From assembly GCA_947487895.1 (NCBI GenBank), contig CANKYF010000012.1, positions 62,001-126,000 on the forward strand: a stretch of 64,000 nucleotides of DNA. The letters run 5' to 3'. The stretch is from an uncultured Flavobacteriaceae bacterium. Lineage in GTDB: Bacteria > Bacteroidota > Bacteroidia > Flavobacteriales > Flavobacteriaceae. This document shows, one piece after another, positions 1-8,568 of the stretch. The translations under genes and the position numbers were made by a program. Numbering within the stretch: the first letter of the stretch is position 1; each line of letters opens with the position of its first letter. Below the pieces are notes generated by a model, which ran no database searches, had not been told where the DNA came from, and worked only from the letters and a program-made list of their open reading frames with translations.

Positions 1-3
1 CTC

Positions 4-306
4 TTAATTTTTTGTTTTAATAATGCCTAATCTCTTTAACATCTTCTTTTCAAAATTCCAAAAGAATTTATGTTGACCAAACAACCAGCCAAAGAAAACT
101 AGTAAAAATTGATATACTACAAATAATAGTAAGATACGTATCGTCCAATAACCGAAAGACCCTAAACCTTCAGAAGTAATATTTAAGAAACTTAAAATAG
201 GCTTACCAATATATGAAGCTGTCGAACCTGTTACTGCAAAAACAACAAAAATAATTGCAATTTGCCAATTAGATTCTACGCCCCAACGTTCTTTTAATTT
301 ATTCAC
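4..306 (-). CDS. Small two-helix inner-membrane protein, DUF6787-like
   Basis: A 100-residue protein with two clear hydrophobic segments (about residues 15-33 and 54-76) and a basic C-terminal tail, so an inner-membrane protein. The opening MNKLKERWGV followed by a first helix matches my recollection of the flavobacterial DUF6787 family. No catalytic motif is visible and the function is unknown. It is complete: the stop codon lies at bases 4-6. The next gene downstream is outside the window. The neighbouring lipoprotein gene on the same strand is 44 bp upstream, so the two could be co-transcribed. Confidence 0.72.
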   Translation of the reverse strand: MNKLKERWGVESNWQIAIIFVVFAVTGSTASYIGKPILSFLNITSEGLGSFGYWTIRILLLFVVYQFLLVFFGWLFGQHKFFWNFEKKMLKRLGIIKTKN

Positions 307-350
307 AGCAATATTTTAGCGGCAAAAGTAGTGAATTGAATTAAATTCAT

Positions 351-803
351 CTAAATTCTAACGTTAAAAGGACCTAATCTTTGATTATATCTCATTTGAA
401 AAAAGATGAAGTAATTATATAGTTTGTAATTTACCTCATAGCCATAATCTATATTTTGATCATAATTAATTTGAAGCTCATACAAATTGGGGTCAAAAAG
501 TTGTGGTTGCATCACTCTTTGATTCCAGTTCATCACATAGATTCTATTTCTGTTTTCCATGTACTGTTGAGTATAGAACCCTTCTGGTTGTGCCTGACCT
601 GCCAAGAATGATACATATCCAGGGTCTATGATGATAATTTCGTACTCTAGTTCTTCATTCGTTATTTTTACAGTGTCATTTACTGTTGTTTTAGCTATTT
701 GCTCATTATCAGTTTTTTTACTTGGAATCTGTTTAGAAGAATTGCAACTAAAGGCAATTGCTCCAATTATTAGAGCTGTAATTATATAATTAAATTTTTT
801 CAT
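351..803 (-). CDS. Lipoprotein, DUF6146-like
   Basis: A 150-residue protein with a lipoprotein-type signal peptide: a basic start, a hydrophobic stretch, then FSC with the Cys at about residue 20. After a polar linker (residues 21-50), the conserved-looking body contains EYEIIIIDPGY and a Tyr/Asn/Gln-rich C-terminus (RYNQRLGPFN). That body resembles the flavobacterial DUF6146 family. It is probably anchored in the outer or inner membrane facing the periplasm. No enzymatic residues stand out. It lies on the same strand as the small membrane protein downstream. Confidence 0.7.
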   Translation of the reverse strand: MKKFNYIITALIIGAIAFSCNSSKQIPSKKTDNEQIAKTTVNDTVKITNEELEYEIIIIDPGYVSFLAGQAQPEGFYTQQYMENRNRIYVMNWNQRVMQPQLFDPNLYELQINYDQNIDYGYEVNYKLYNYFIFFQMRYNQRLGPFNVRI

Positions 804-964
804 AACAATAGAATTTAAAATGATACTTCAAAACTAAAGTAGTAGTCTATTTTACAAAAGCATGATTTAGGTAACTGTACTTTATATTGAGTGAATAGCT
901 AATTTTTATATAACTAAAATTACAAAAATCATTCCGTAACTAATTATTTATCAGTTATTTTAAC

Positions 965-996
965 AAAAAAAAAGTCAACCTAAATGGTTGACTTTT
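965..996 (-). terminator. Intrinsic terminator of the DUF937 gene
   Basis: Read on the minus strand, an 11-bp perfect stem AAAAGTCAACC / GGTTGACTTTT with a 5-nt loop is followed by a run of T. It lies about 20 bases after the stop codon of the DUF937 gene. Confidence 0.85.
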
Positions 997-1017
997 AAAT
1001 ATTTTAAAAGGATTATA

Positions 1018-1656
1018 TTATTTTCCTCCAAAAAGCCCACCAAGTAAGCCTCCTAGTCCGCCTTTCTTTTTATCTCCACCTAAAACCATACCAGCAACAT
1101 CATCAATAACACTTCCATCGCCATCAGCATCTAAAATAGATTCTAAAAAGCTTTGTTCTTTTTGAGCAGAATTACCACCAAGTAATCCACCTAATAAATC
1201 ACCAATGCCATTAGATGAACTTACATTTTGTTGTCTGGTTTGTTTTCCTAAAACACCCATTAAGATTGGTGCAGCTACTTTTAAAATATTACCAACAGAG
1301 CCTGCATCTAATCCAGATTTTTGACCAATAACTTGTTCAACACCACTCTGTTTAGCACCTAAAACATGAGTTAATATTTTAGAGCCATCAGTTTTAACAT
1401 CTTCATCAACTCCTCCACTAAATAAACCTCCAAGATTATCTAAAATACTACCGTCATGCTTACCATTTAAAGCACTCATTAACCCTTCCGCTCCTTGTGA
1501 AGTTGAAGCATTACGTTGCATTGCTTTCATTAAAACTGGTAAAGCCATTGTTAAAACGCTACTAGTTTTGTTTGTATCATTTCCAGTAGATCCAGCAACA
1601 CCATTTATGATTGTTTTTCCTAGATCACTACCTAATAAATCTAATATTCCAGACAT
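1018..1656 (-). CDS. DUF937 domain protein
   Basis: A 212-residue Gly/Leu-rich protein. The N-terminal half (MSGILDLLGSDLGK, then ALPVLMKAMQRN, LGAKQSGVEQVIGQKSGL and APILMGVLGKQ) has the alternating helical, low-complexity pattern of the DUF937 (YidB-like) family. The C-terminus is a glycine-rich tail (LLGGLFGGK), and an acidic segment DADGDGSVIDD at about residues 176-186 looks like a single calcium-binding loop. There is no signal peptide. The cellular role of the family is not established. It has its own terminator and sits immediately downstream of serA on the same strand, with a separate terminator between them. Confidence 0.8.
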   Translation of the reverse strand: MSGILDLLGSDLGKTIINGVAGSTGNDTNKTSSVLTMALPVLMKAMQRNASTSQGAEGLMSALNGKHDGSILDNLGGLFSGGVDEDVKTDGSKILTHVLGAKQSGVEQVIGQKSGLDAGSVGNILKVAAPILMGVLGKQTRQQNVSSSNGIGDLLGGLLGGNSAQKEQSFLESILDADGDGSVIDDVAGMVLGGDKKKGGLGGLLGGLFGGK

Positions 1657-1705
1657 GTTTTTTGTTTTTATTAATTTATGTTAAAAAATATGGGTAAGGA
1701 AGGTA

Positions 1706-1737
1706 CAAAAAAAGTCCCAACTTATATAGTTAGGACT
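1706..1737 (-). terminator. Intrinsic terminator of serA
   Basis: On the minus strand, AGTCCTAACT pairs with AGTTGGGACT (10 bp including one G-T pair) and is followed directly by seven T. It starts about 33 bases past the serA stop codon. Confidence 0.8.
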
Positions 1738-1770
1738 CGAATATAACTTTTAAGTCACATTTTAAAGGTA

Positions 1771-2721
1771 TTACCCTAAAATGCTTATTATTTGTGATGC
1801 TAATTCTGTACCAATTCTATCTTGCGCTTCATTTGTTGCAGCACCAGTGTGTGGTGTTAATGATAATGCAGGATTCATTAATAACTGAATTTCTGGTTTT
1901 GGCTCTTTTTCAAAAACATCTAGTGCAGCTCTAGCTACTTTACCACTTTCTATAGCTTTTACAAGTGCAACTTCATTAACTACACCACCACGAGCAGCGT
2001 TAGCTAAAATGACACCATCTTTCATTTGGTTAAATTCAGCTTCATCAATTACGTAGTCTTTTTGAGCAGGTACGTGTAATGTTAAAAAATCTGCTTGTTT
2101 TAAAACATCTTCTTTAGATATTGTTTCAATTTCAAAGTTGACAGTTTGTCCGTCAAAAAAGTCTAATTCTAAATTAGCTTTTTCTAAAAACGGATCGAAA
2201 GCAACAACTTTCATACCAGCACCTAAAGCAACTTTAGCAGTGGCTTGACCAATTCTACCAAATCCTAAAACACCTAAAGTTTTTCCTTTAAGCTCAGTAC
2301 CTTTAGCATAAGCTTTCTTTAAGCCTTTAAAGTTACTATCACCTTCTAATGGCATTTCACGATTAGAGTTATGTAAAAAACGAGCTAAACCGTATAAGTG
2401 ACCAAAAACTAATTCTGCAACAGAATGCGAAGAAGCTGCAGGTGTATTAATAACATGTCTACCTTGTTCTCTAGCGTATTCCACATCAATGTTATCCATA
2501 CCAACACCACCACGACCAATGATTTTTAAGTTAGGACACGCATCAATTAAATCTTTACGTACTGTTGTAGCACTACGTACTAATAAAACACTAATATCAT
2601 TTTCATTGATGTAGTTGATCAACTGTTCTTGAGCAACAGTTGTTGTGCTTACATTGTAACCACCTTTTTCTAATGCATCTATTCCACTTTGTGAAATACC
2701 ATCATTTGCTAATACGTTCAT
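1771..2721 (-). CDS. serA: D-3-phosphoglycerate dehydrogenase
   Basis: A 316-residue NAD-dependent D-2-hydroxyacid dehydrogenase, the first enzyme of serine synthesis (3-phosphoglycerate to 3-phosphohydroxypyruvate). The Rossmann motif GFGRIG is at residues 153-158. The expected catalytic residues are present: Arg244 in NAARGG, Glu273 in DVFEKEP and His291 in TPHTGAA. It is the short form without a C-terminal ACT domain, so serine feedback through ACT is not expected. It lies directly downstream of serC on the same strand, giving two consecutive serine-pathway steps. A nested inverted repeat fills the 107-bp gap. Confidence 0.92.
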   Translation of the reverse strand: MNVLANDGISQSGIDALEKGGYNVSTTTVAQEQLINYINENDISVLLVRSATTVRKDLIDACPNLKIIGRGGVGMDNIDVEYAREQGRHVINTPAASSHSVAELVFGHLYGLARFLHNSNREMPLEGDSNFKGLKKAYAKGTELKGKTLGVLGFGRIGQATAKVALGAGMKVVAFDPFLEKANLELDFFDGQTVNFEIETISKEDVLKQADFLTLHVPAQKDYVIDEAEFNQMKDGVILANAARGGVVNEVALVKAIESGKVARAALDVFEKEPKPEIQLLMNPALSLTPHTGAATNEAQDRIGTELASQIISILG

Positions 2722-2733
2722 TGAAATTTTATT

Positions 2734-2820
2734 TTTTTCATTTCCACGAAAGTGGAAATCTTAATAATTATAATAATTTATTTAGCTTTTTGAGATTTCC
2801 ACTTTCGTGGAAATGAAAAA
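2734..2820. repeat. Perfect 27-bp inverted repeat, each arm a hairpin
   Basis: The arm at 2734-2760 is the exact reverse complement of the arm at 2794-2820. Each arm itself folds as TTTCCAC - 4 nt - GTGGAAA. The 33-bp spacer is AT-rich. The element occupies most of the serC-serA gap and could act as a processing or attenuation structure between the two genes, or be a repetitive extragenic palindrome. Confidence 0.85.
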
Positions 2821-2828
2821 GCGGTTTT

Positions 2829-3893
2829 TTAAGCTTTTCTTTCTAATTCGCTCATTACTTCTACAACAGCCTTCACACTATCAAGCGTTAATGCATTATA
2901 CATTGAAGCTCTGTATCCACCAACACTTCTATGACCGTTAAGACCATTTACGTTAGCTTCTTTAAGCATTGTTTCGAACGTTTCTTTAAGATTTTCGTTT
3001 TCTAAAGTAAACGTAGCATTCATAAAAGAACGGTCTTCTTTGTTAGCAAAACCTTTAAATAATGGGTTTAAATCTATTTCAGAATACATTAAACGTGCTT
3101 TCTTCTCATTTTCTTGCTCAATAGCAGCAATGCCACCAAGGTCTTTTAACCATTGTAATGTTAGCATTGAAGTATAAACAGCAAAAACAGGAGGCGTATT
3201 AAACATACTGCTTTTATCTAAATGCACTTTATAATCCATCATTGATGGAATTTTTCTAGATACTTTACCTAAAACATCTTCTTTAATAACTACTAGAGTA
3301 GTTCCAGCAGGTCCCATATTTTTTTGAGCTCCAGCATAAATGATATCAAATTGAGTAAAGTCTAAAGTTCTAGAAAAGATATCACTACTCATATCACAAA
3401 CCATAGGAACTGGAGAATTTGGAAATGCTTTCATTTGCGTTCCAAAAATGGTATTGTTAGAAGTACAGTGAAAATAATCATAATCTTCAGGAATATCATA
3501 CCCCTTAGGAATATAGTTGTAATTAGCATCTTTAGAAGATCCTACTTTATATATATCATCAAAAATTTCAGCTTCTTTTATTGCTTTAGCAGCCCATGAG
3601 CCAGAATCTAAATATCCTGCTCTTTTTTCTAGTAAGTTTAACGCAACCATTAAAAATTGCGTACTAGCTCCACCTTGTAAGAATAAAGCTTTATAGCCTT
3701 TTCCCTCTAAGCCAAGTAATTCTAATGCTAAAGCTCTGGCATTTTCCATGATATCAACAAAAGCTTTGCTTCTGTGCGAGATTTCAATTAATGATATGCC
3801 ACTATTATCTAAATCTGCAACAGCTTGTGATGCTTTAAGCAGTACTTCTTGAGGTAAAGTGCAAGGTCCTGCACTAAAGTTATGTTTTCTCAT
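2829..3893 (-). CDS. serC: Phosphoserine aminotransferase
   Basis: A 354-residue PLP-dependent class V aminotransferase that converts 3-phosphohydroxypyruvate and glutamate to phosphoserine; the family may also act in pyridoxine synthesis. The N-terminus HNFSAGPCTLP and the segment FLQGGASTQF are diagnostic. The PLP lysine is Lys191 in YAGAQKNMGPAG, and the C-terminal HRSVGGYRASMYNA carries phosphate-binding residues. Length is typical. It precedes serA on the same strand, so serine synthesis genes are paired; serB is not in the window. Confidence 0.94.
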   Translation of the reverse strand: MRKHNFSAGPCTLPQEVLLKASQAVADLDNSGISLIEISHRSKAFVDIMENARALALELLGLEGKGYKALFLQGGASTQFLMVALNLLEKRAGYLDSGSWAAKAIKEAEIFDDIYKVGSSKDANYNYIPKGYDIPEDYDYFHCTSNNTIFGTQMKAFPNSPVPMVCDMSSDIFSRTLDFTQFDIIYAGAQKNMGPAGTTLVVIKEDVLGKVSRKIPSMMDYKVHLDKSSMFNTPPVFAVYTSMLTLQWLKDLGGIAAIEQENEKKARLMYSEIDLNPLFKGFANKEDRSFMNATFTLENENLKETFETMLKEANVNGLNGHRSVGGYRASMYNALTLDSVKAVVEVMSELERKA

Positions 3894-3970
3894 TGTGTGT
3901 GGTAAAATTTAAAGATGCAAAGTTTGTAATTAATTGCTTAAAACCTAGTAAAAAATCAATAATTTTTTCG

Positions 3971-5029
3971 TCAAATTGCTAATAAAAATTCAATAGAATC
4001 TACACTATCCGCATAATCCCAAAGATGAGGATTCTGTGTGTCTCCAAAAGCAACTTCGTTTTCAATAAATCCGTTTGAAACAATACATTGAATTTGCTGT
4101 GTTTCAGCATGTAATTTATCTTTTAAACTATTTAAATCATTATAATACTCATAAAATAACGTGGCTATTGGTGAAGCGTAGCTTTTGTCTTCTTTAATCA
4201 TTAAGAAGCCATTTTCTAACATGTTAAACTCACTCATTAAATATACCGTTTTGTTATAGTCGTAATTATTGGCATATTTAGCTCCCTGAATGATTGGGTG
4301 CCAATGGTATATAGCTTCAAAAAACGCATCAAAATTATAATCTTTAGGTACAAATAACTTAGAAACACTTCTGCAACCTAAACCATAATACCTAAAAATA
4401 TCTTCTGATAGATTTTTTAAATCTTCTGTGGTTTCATTACCTGTTAAAATGGCCACAGAATTTCTATTGTTTCTTATTATAGATGGTTTGTCTTTAAAAT
4501 AATATTCAAAGTAACGCGCAGTATTATTGCTACCTGTTGCAATAACAGCATCAAAGTTTTCTAGTTTTTCTTCGGTAAATGACATGTATCCTTTAAAACA
4601 AGGTTCCACATACTCCAAATATTTAGCTAAATAGGGGAGTAGATGCTTATCGTTTGAAGATTGCTTAACCAACACCTTATGACCAGAAATTAATACTGAT
4701 AGAAAATCATGAAATCCCACTAAAGGGATGTTTCCTGCCATTATAATTGCTACCAGTTTAGGCTCTAAACTGTTAAGTTTATATGGCTTTAGCCATTCTG
4801 TTATATTTTCTTTAGTTAAGGCTTTAGACCAGCTATTAATTGAAAATCTTAGGTTTTCTTTAGTAAACCATCCATTGTGTTCTTGGGCTAGTTTTAATTG
4901 ATGTTTAAAGCCTTCAAAAAAGAGATCATTATATTCAACATTATCTTGTTTAGTAATAACTTTGTTAGAAAATTGATGTAAAAATTCTCCTAATTTTATA
5001 AAAGCATTAATTCTTTCTTGTAATTGCAC
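3971..5029 (-). CDS. Acyl-CoA reductase (LuxC-like)
   Basis: About 352 residues from a GTG start, beginning VQLQERINAFIKLGEFL. The frame stays open to an ATG at 5116, but that extension runs across a TATTTTTG promoter box at 5074-5081, so I prefer the GTG. Motifs typical of LuxC/acyl-CoA reductase and the aldehyde dehydrogenase fold are present: MAGNIPLVGFHDFLSV, then VLVKQSS, VIATGSNNTARYF, and YYGLGCRSVSKLF with the presumed catalytic Cys. The family reduces acyl-CoA or acyl groups to aldehydes. The flavobacterial substrate is not known. It is divergent from a ferredoxin gene 204 bp away, which may supply electrons (inference). Confidence 0.85.
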   Translation of the reverse strand: MQLQERINAFIKLGEFLHQFSNKVITKQDNVEYNDLFFEGFKHQLKLAQEHNGWFTKENLRFSINSWSKALTKENITEWLKPYKLNSLEPKLVAIIMAGNIPLVGFHDFLSVLISGHKVLVKQSSNDKHLLPYLAKYLEYVEPCFKGYMSFTEEKLENFDAVIATGSNNTARYFEYYFKDKPSIIRNNRNSVAILTGNETTEDLKNLSEDIFRYYGLGCRSVSKLFVPKDYNFDAFFEAIYHWHPIIQGAKYANNYDYNKTVYLMSEFNMLENGFLMIKEDKSYASPIATLFYEYYNDLNSLKDKLHAETQQIQCIVSNGFIENEVAFGDTQNPHLWDYADSVDSIEFLLAI

Positions 5030-5073
5030 GCTTAATTTGGTTATGAATGGTTTTGGCTTTATTTTTGCAACTG

Positions 5074-5081
5074 CAAAAATA
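5074..5081 (-). promoter_or_regulatory. TATTTTTG -7 box for acyl-CoA reductase
   Basis: TATTTTTG matches the Bacteroidota -7 consensus TAnnTTTG and lies 45 bp upstream of the GTG at 5029. It falls inside the longer open frame, which argues against the ATG at 5116 as the start. A second TATTTTTG on the same strand lies at 5158-5165. I see no clear -33 TTTG for either box. Confidence 0.5.
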
Positions 5082-5233
5082 CATGATTTTTTTAAGTTGA
5101 ATATTGTTTGCTTCAACTGAAAAATAATTATGTATTAACGAAGTAGTTACTTTAAGCAAAAATACTTTTTAAAATTTTTTATAAAGAGTGTTTAAGAAGA
5201 AGAAATTTAAGCAAACTCAAGAGAAAACACCTT

Positions 5234-5587
5234 ATGGCAATTATAATAACAGATGAATGTATAAATTGTGGGGCTTGTGAACCAGAATGCCCTAATACTG
5301 CAATTTATGAAGGTGCCGATGATTGGCGCTATAAAGATGGTACTAGTTTAGAAGGTACTGTTGTATTAACAAACGGAACAGAAGTTGATGCAGATGAAGC
5401 TCAAGAACCAGTTAGTGATGAGTTGTATTACATTGTTCCAGATAAATGTACAGAATGTAAAGGGTTTCATGAAGAGCCTCAATGTGCAGCAGTTTGTCCT
5501 GTAGATTGTTGTGTGCCAGATGAAGATGTTGTAGAAACAGAAGAAGAATTGTTAGCGAAACAACGCTTTATGCACCCTGAAGGATAA
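5234..5587 (+). CDS. Ferredoxin with two [4Fe-4S] motifs
   Basis: A 117-residue electron-transfer protein. The first cluster motif is [12 protein letters not shown] (C-x2-C-x2-C-x3-C-P) near residues 9-20. After an acidic insert of about 45 residues comes [18 protein letters not shown], a C-x2-C-x8-C-x3-C-P second motif, so it should hold two [4Fe-4S] clusters. No signal peptide, so cytoplasmic. The insert and acidic C-terminus give a strongly negative protein typical of ferredoxins. It is monocistronic with a strong terminator and is divergent from the LuxC-like acyl-CoA reductase, a pairing I recall as common in flavobacteria. Confidence 0.9.
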   Translation: MAIIITDECINCGACEPECPNTAIYEGADDWRYKDGTSLEGTVVLTNGTEVDADEAQEPVSDELYYIVPDKCTECKGFHEEPQCAAVCPVDCCVPDEDVVETEEELLAKQRFMHPEG

Positions 5588-5613
5588 TTAGAAGAAAAAC
5601 TTTTAATACAATT

Positions 5614-5643
5614 AAAATCCTAAGCGAAAGCTTGGGATTTTTT
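5614..5643 (+). terminator. Intrinsic terminator of the ferredoxin gene
   Basis: AAAATCCTAAGC pairs with GCTTGGGATTTT around a GAAA tetraloop, followed by a T run. It lies about 26 bases after the ferredoxin stop codon and abuts the end of the convergent gene. Confidence 0.88.
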
Positions 5644-7174
5644 ATAATTTAATTTTTATAAACCTTTGGTTTTTCAGATTATCAATGTCTTGCCCAAACA
5701 TTAATAATGTATTATCATCAATCCAATTATATAGTCCTGGTCTTATTGTAATTCCTTGTAGCTTTTCTTTTGAACTTAAAATTTTTCGTTCATAGCTTGC
5801 GTCTAAAGTATTTAGAGTTGTACAGACAAAAGCACTGGTAAAAGAACCAAAGGAATTTGCTAGGATACCAGTTCTATGATTTAAATTTTTTTCATTACCG
5901 TTATAAAATAATAATAGTTTATTATCATTTAGTACAGGGAAATAAGAATTGTAAATAGAGACATTATTTTTATCATTTTTTTTACCAATTTTAGTACTCC
6001 AAATTACATCTCCACTATTATTTAATTTAATGGCTGCAATATCATGATGATAAAACGTTGTAACATAGTTATATGTATAAGACCATATTTGTTCAGCAAG
6101 TATTAACAGCTCTTGATTCTCTAATTCTATAGTATTTTTTAAAATGAAATAAGGGTTTTCTCTTTTGCCTTCGTTAAACTTTTTTTTCGCTTTTTCTTTC
6201 TTTTTACCTTCATCCATTAATTTAGCAAAGAAGTCTACAGAAAGTTTATTATATTTTTCGTAAATAACATTTCCAGTTTCAAGATTGACTTTAGTTGAAT
6301 AAATACCAGCCATAGCATACATGTTATTTTTTGAAAATAGCCCTGTTAAAATAACTTCATTTTTATTAGTAAGATTACATTTTAAATACCTTAAGTGAAC
6401 CTCATCAGGTTGTATTGTGGTAATTAGCTTTAATTTATTATTACTAATTTTAAATAAAAGATGTTCGTACCTATGATTGTTCTCATCAATTAAATTTTTG
6501 TAACTATCATACTTTTTACAAAGAATAAAAAGTTCGTCATTTTCATTTGTAAATATATTTCTAAATGTTAAGACATCATTTCTATAAGGAAATTCATATA
6601 CTGAAATAGCCTTTTCGTTGAAGTTAGAATCAAAAGTTTGTACTTTAACTTTTGCTATGTCTTTGTTTTTATTGGGTATAGTATAAAACAATGTAATGGT
6701 CTCATCATCATCACTAATCATAAATTTGCTTATTGAGTTTGTAGCTTTTTTAGAATCGTTTAGAATTTCTGTAATAAATTTTGATTCTTTAAGCGTAAAT
6801 GTGTCAAGATCTACAAATTGATAATAATACTTTTTTCCTGTATCTGTCATTAAATAAAAAACATGAACAATATTATCCTTAACTTTATTAAGACCTAGAG
6901 ATCTAAACCTGTCTTCGTAATCTTTATCTTTTAAATTAATTTCTTGATCTGAAGGAGTTAAGTCTAGATTAAACTTTCTTAGAAACATATCATCACCTTG
7001 CCCAAATTTACCTTCAGAATACAATAGATAGTAGCCGTTTTCATCTTTTCCAATTATATCAACAGGAATTTGTCTTTTTTCATTTTTAAATACATCTCCA
7101 TACTCCAAAGAAACTTGGGCAGAACAAATAAAAAAGTTAGCAATAAAGAAACTATATATTAAAATATTTTTCAT
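5642..7174 (-). CDS. Exported protein of unknown function
   Basis: About 510 residues from ATG at 7174, beginning MKNILIYSFFIANFFICSAQ, a signal peptide ending in SAQ. The open frame continues 70 codons upstream, but that part runs through a dispersed intergenic repeat and past the promoter of the divergent ychF, so I reject it. The mature protein is Lys/Asn-rich with recurring strands of the form DLxTFTLKES and LDTFDSNFNE, suggesting a beta-propeller-like or repeated-sheet fold (inference). No catalytic motif, no lipobox and no T9SS sorting domain. I do not recognise the family. Confidence 0.7.
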   Translation of the reverse strand: MKNILIYSFFIANFFICSAQVSLEYGDVFKNEKRQIPVDIIGKDENGYYLLYSEGKFGQGDDMFLRKFNLDLTPSDQEINLKDKDYEDRFRSLGLNKVKDNIVHVFYLMTDTGKKYYYQFVDLDTFTLKESKFITEILNDSKKATNSISKFMISDDDETITLFYTIPNKNKDIAKVKVQTFDSNFNEKAISVYEFPYRNDVLTFRNIFTNENDELFILCKKYDSYKNLIDENNHRYEHLLFKISNNKLKLITTIQPDEVHLRYLKCNLTNKNEVILTGLFSKNNMYAMAGIYSTKVNLETGNVIYEKYNKLSVDFFAKLMDEGKKKEKAKKKFNEGKRENPYFILKNTIELENQELLILAEQIWSYTYNYVTTFYHHDIAAIKLNNSGDVIWSTKIGKKNDKNNVSIYNSYFPVLNDNKLLLFYNGNEKNLNHRTGILANSFGSFTSAFVCTTLNTLDASYERKILSSKEKLQGITIRPGLYNWIDDNTLLMFGQDIDNLKNQRFIKIKL

Positions 7175-7258
7175 AAGCCTTAACTTGTAAGAAAATTTGA
7201 AGTACAATAATAAATAATTATAAGCACAAATAGGTTTATATATATCAAATTCATAAGC

Positions 7259-7266
7259 TATATTTG
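7259..7266 (+). promoter_or_regulatory. TATATTTG -7 box for ychF
   Basis: TATATTTG fits TAnnTTTG and lies 76 bp upstream of the ychF start. The dispersed repeat at 7281-7324 would be in the mRNA leader. Confidence 0.5.
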
Positions 7267-7280
7267 CACTCGCAAAATAG

Positions 7281-7324
7281 ATTCCCGTATTCACTTCGAC
7301 TAGCTCAGCGTGACACACGGGAAT
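7281..7324. repeat. Dispersed intergenic inverted repeat
   Basis: Ends ATTCCCGT and ACGGGAAT form an inverted repeat. The interior CACTTCGACTAGCTCAGCG is the type of sequence seen in flavobacterial dispersed intergenic repeats. Related fragments occur at 39160-39188 and 54104-54190. Confidence 0.7.
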
Positions 7325-7341
7325 GAAAAAAGAATATTCTA

Positions 7342-8436
7342 ATGAAAGCTGGAATTGTAGGATTACCAAATGTTGGGAAATCAACCTTATTTAATTGTTT
7401 ATCTAACGCAAAAGCACAAAGTGCAAATTTTCCGTTTTGTACTATAGAACCTAATATTGGTGTGGTGAATGTGCCAGACCCAAGATTAGAAAAATTAGAA
7501 AGTTTGGTAAATCCGGAACGTGTAATTCCTGCAACGGTAGAAATAGTTGATATTGCTGGTTTGGTAAAAGGCGCTAGTAAAGGTGAAGGTTTAGGAAATC
7601 AGTTTTTAGGAAATATCCGTGAGACGGACGCTATACTACATGTATTGCGTTGTTTTGACAATGATAATATTGTTCATGTTGATGGTAGTGTAGACCCTTT
7701 AAGAGATAAGGAAACTATTGATATGGAGCTTCAGTTGAAAGATTTAGAAACTACTGAGAAAAAGTTAGATAAAGTTAAGAGAGCTGCAAAAACAGGAAAT
7801 AAGGAAGCACAAGCCGAAGAAGCCATTTTGTTAAAGATTAAAGAAGGATTAGAGTCTGGGACATCGGTTAGAGCTTTAGAATTTAGTGATGAAGATTATG
7901 CAGATTATGTAAAGCCTTTACAATTCATTACAGATAAACCAGTAATGTACGTTTGTAATGTAGATGAAGGAGCTGCAGTTTCTGGAAATGATTATGTAGA
8001 GAAGGTTAGAGATGCTGTTAAAGATGAAAATGCTGAAGTTTTAGTTTTAGCGGTTGGAACGGAAGCTGATATTAATGAATTGGATGATTATGACGAACGC
8101 CAAATGTTTCTTGAAGACGTTGGTCTAGATGAACCAGGGTCTGCAAAATTAATTCGTGGAGCTTATAAATTGTTAAATCAGCAAACATACTTTACTGCAG
8201 GTGAAAAAGAAGTGCGTGCTTGGACTGTAGATATAGGAGCTACAGCACCACAAGCAGCAGGCGTTATCCATACAGATTTTGAAAAAGGATTTATTAGAGC
8301 AGAAGTTATTGCTTATAAAGATTATGTGTCTTTTGGAAGTGAAACTAAAGTAAAAGAAGCTGGTAAAATGCGTGTAGAAGGTAAGAATTACATTGTTGCT
8401 GATGGAGATGTGATGCATTTCCTTTTTAATGTGTAA
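7342..8436 (+). CDS. ychF: Redox-regulated ATPase/GTPase YchF
   Basis: A 364-residue Obg-related P-loop protein (OLA1/YchF). The P-loop is GLPNVGKST at residues 6-14, the switch region is DIAGLVKGASKGEGLGNQFL, and the NTP-specificity region around YVCNVDEG departs from the canonical NKxD, as in this family, whose members prefer ATP. A coiled-coil arm lies at about residues 130-180 and the C-terminal TGS domain ends DGDVMHFLFNV. It is a ribosome-associated translation and stress protein. It stands alone with a promoter box upstream. Confidence 0.95.
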   Translation: MKAGIVGLPNVGKSTLFNCLSNAKAQSANFPFCTIEPNIGVVNVPDPRLEKLESLVNPERVIPATVEIVDIAGLVKGASKGEGLGNQFLGNIRETDAILHVLRCFDNDNIVHVDGSVDPLRDKETIDMELQLKDLETTEKKLDKVKRAAKTGNKEAQAEEAILLKIKEGLESGTSVRALEFSDEDYADYVKPLQFITDKPVMYVCNVDEGAAVSGNDYVEKVRDAVKDENAEVLVLAVGTEADINELDDYDERQMFLEDVGLDEPGSAKLIRGAYKLLNQQTYFTAGEKEVRAWTVDIGATAPQAAGVIHTDFEKGFIRAEVIAYKDYVSFGSETKVKEAGKMRVEGKNYIVADGDVMHFLFNV

Positions 8437-8443
8437 TGTTGAC

Positions 8444-8483
8444 TGTCATTCAGAGCTTTTTATAAAAAGCGTAAGAATCTCTT
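8444..8483. repeat. Dispersed repeat with a palindrome
   Basis: TGTCATTCAGAG opens a repeat that contains the perfect 16-bp palindrome GCTTTTTATAAAAAGC (8455-8470) and ends in AAGAATCTC. Its TGTCATTC start recurs at 11514. The hairpin could serve as the ychF transcript end. Confidence 0.6.
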
Positions 8484-8568
8484 CAAGTAGTAGAACAAAT
8501 TTATTTGAACGTCGTATTTTTTATATAAAGTGAATAGTCTGTAAAATGGCTTGAACTACCTTCGCTTT

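Noticed and set aside
7175-7384. 70-codon N-terminal extension of the exported protein at 5642-7174
   Set aside because: It runs through a dispersed repeat and across the ychF promoter and start; a clear signal peptide begins at 7174.
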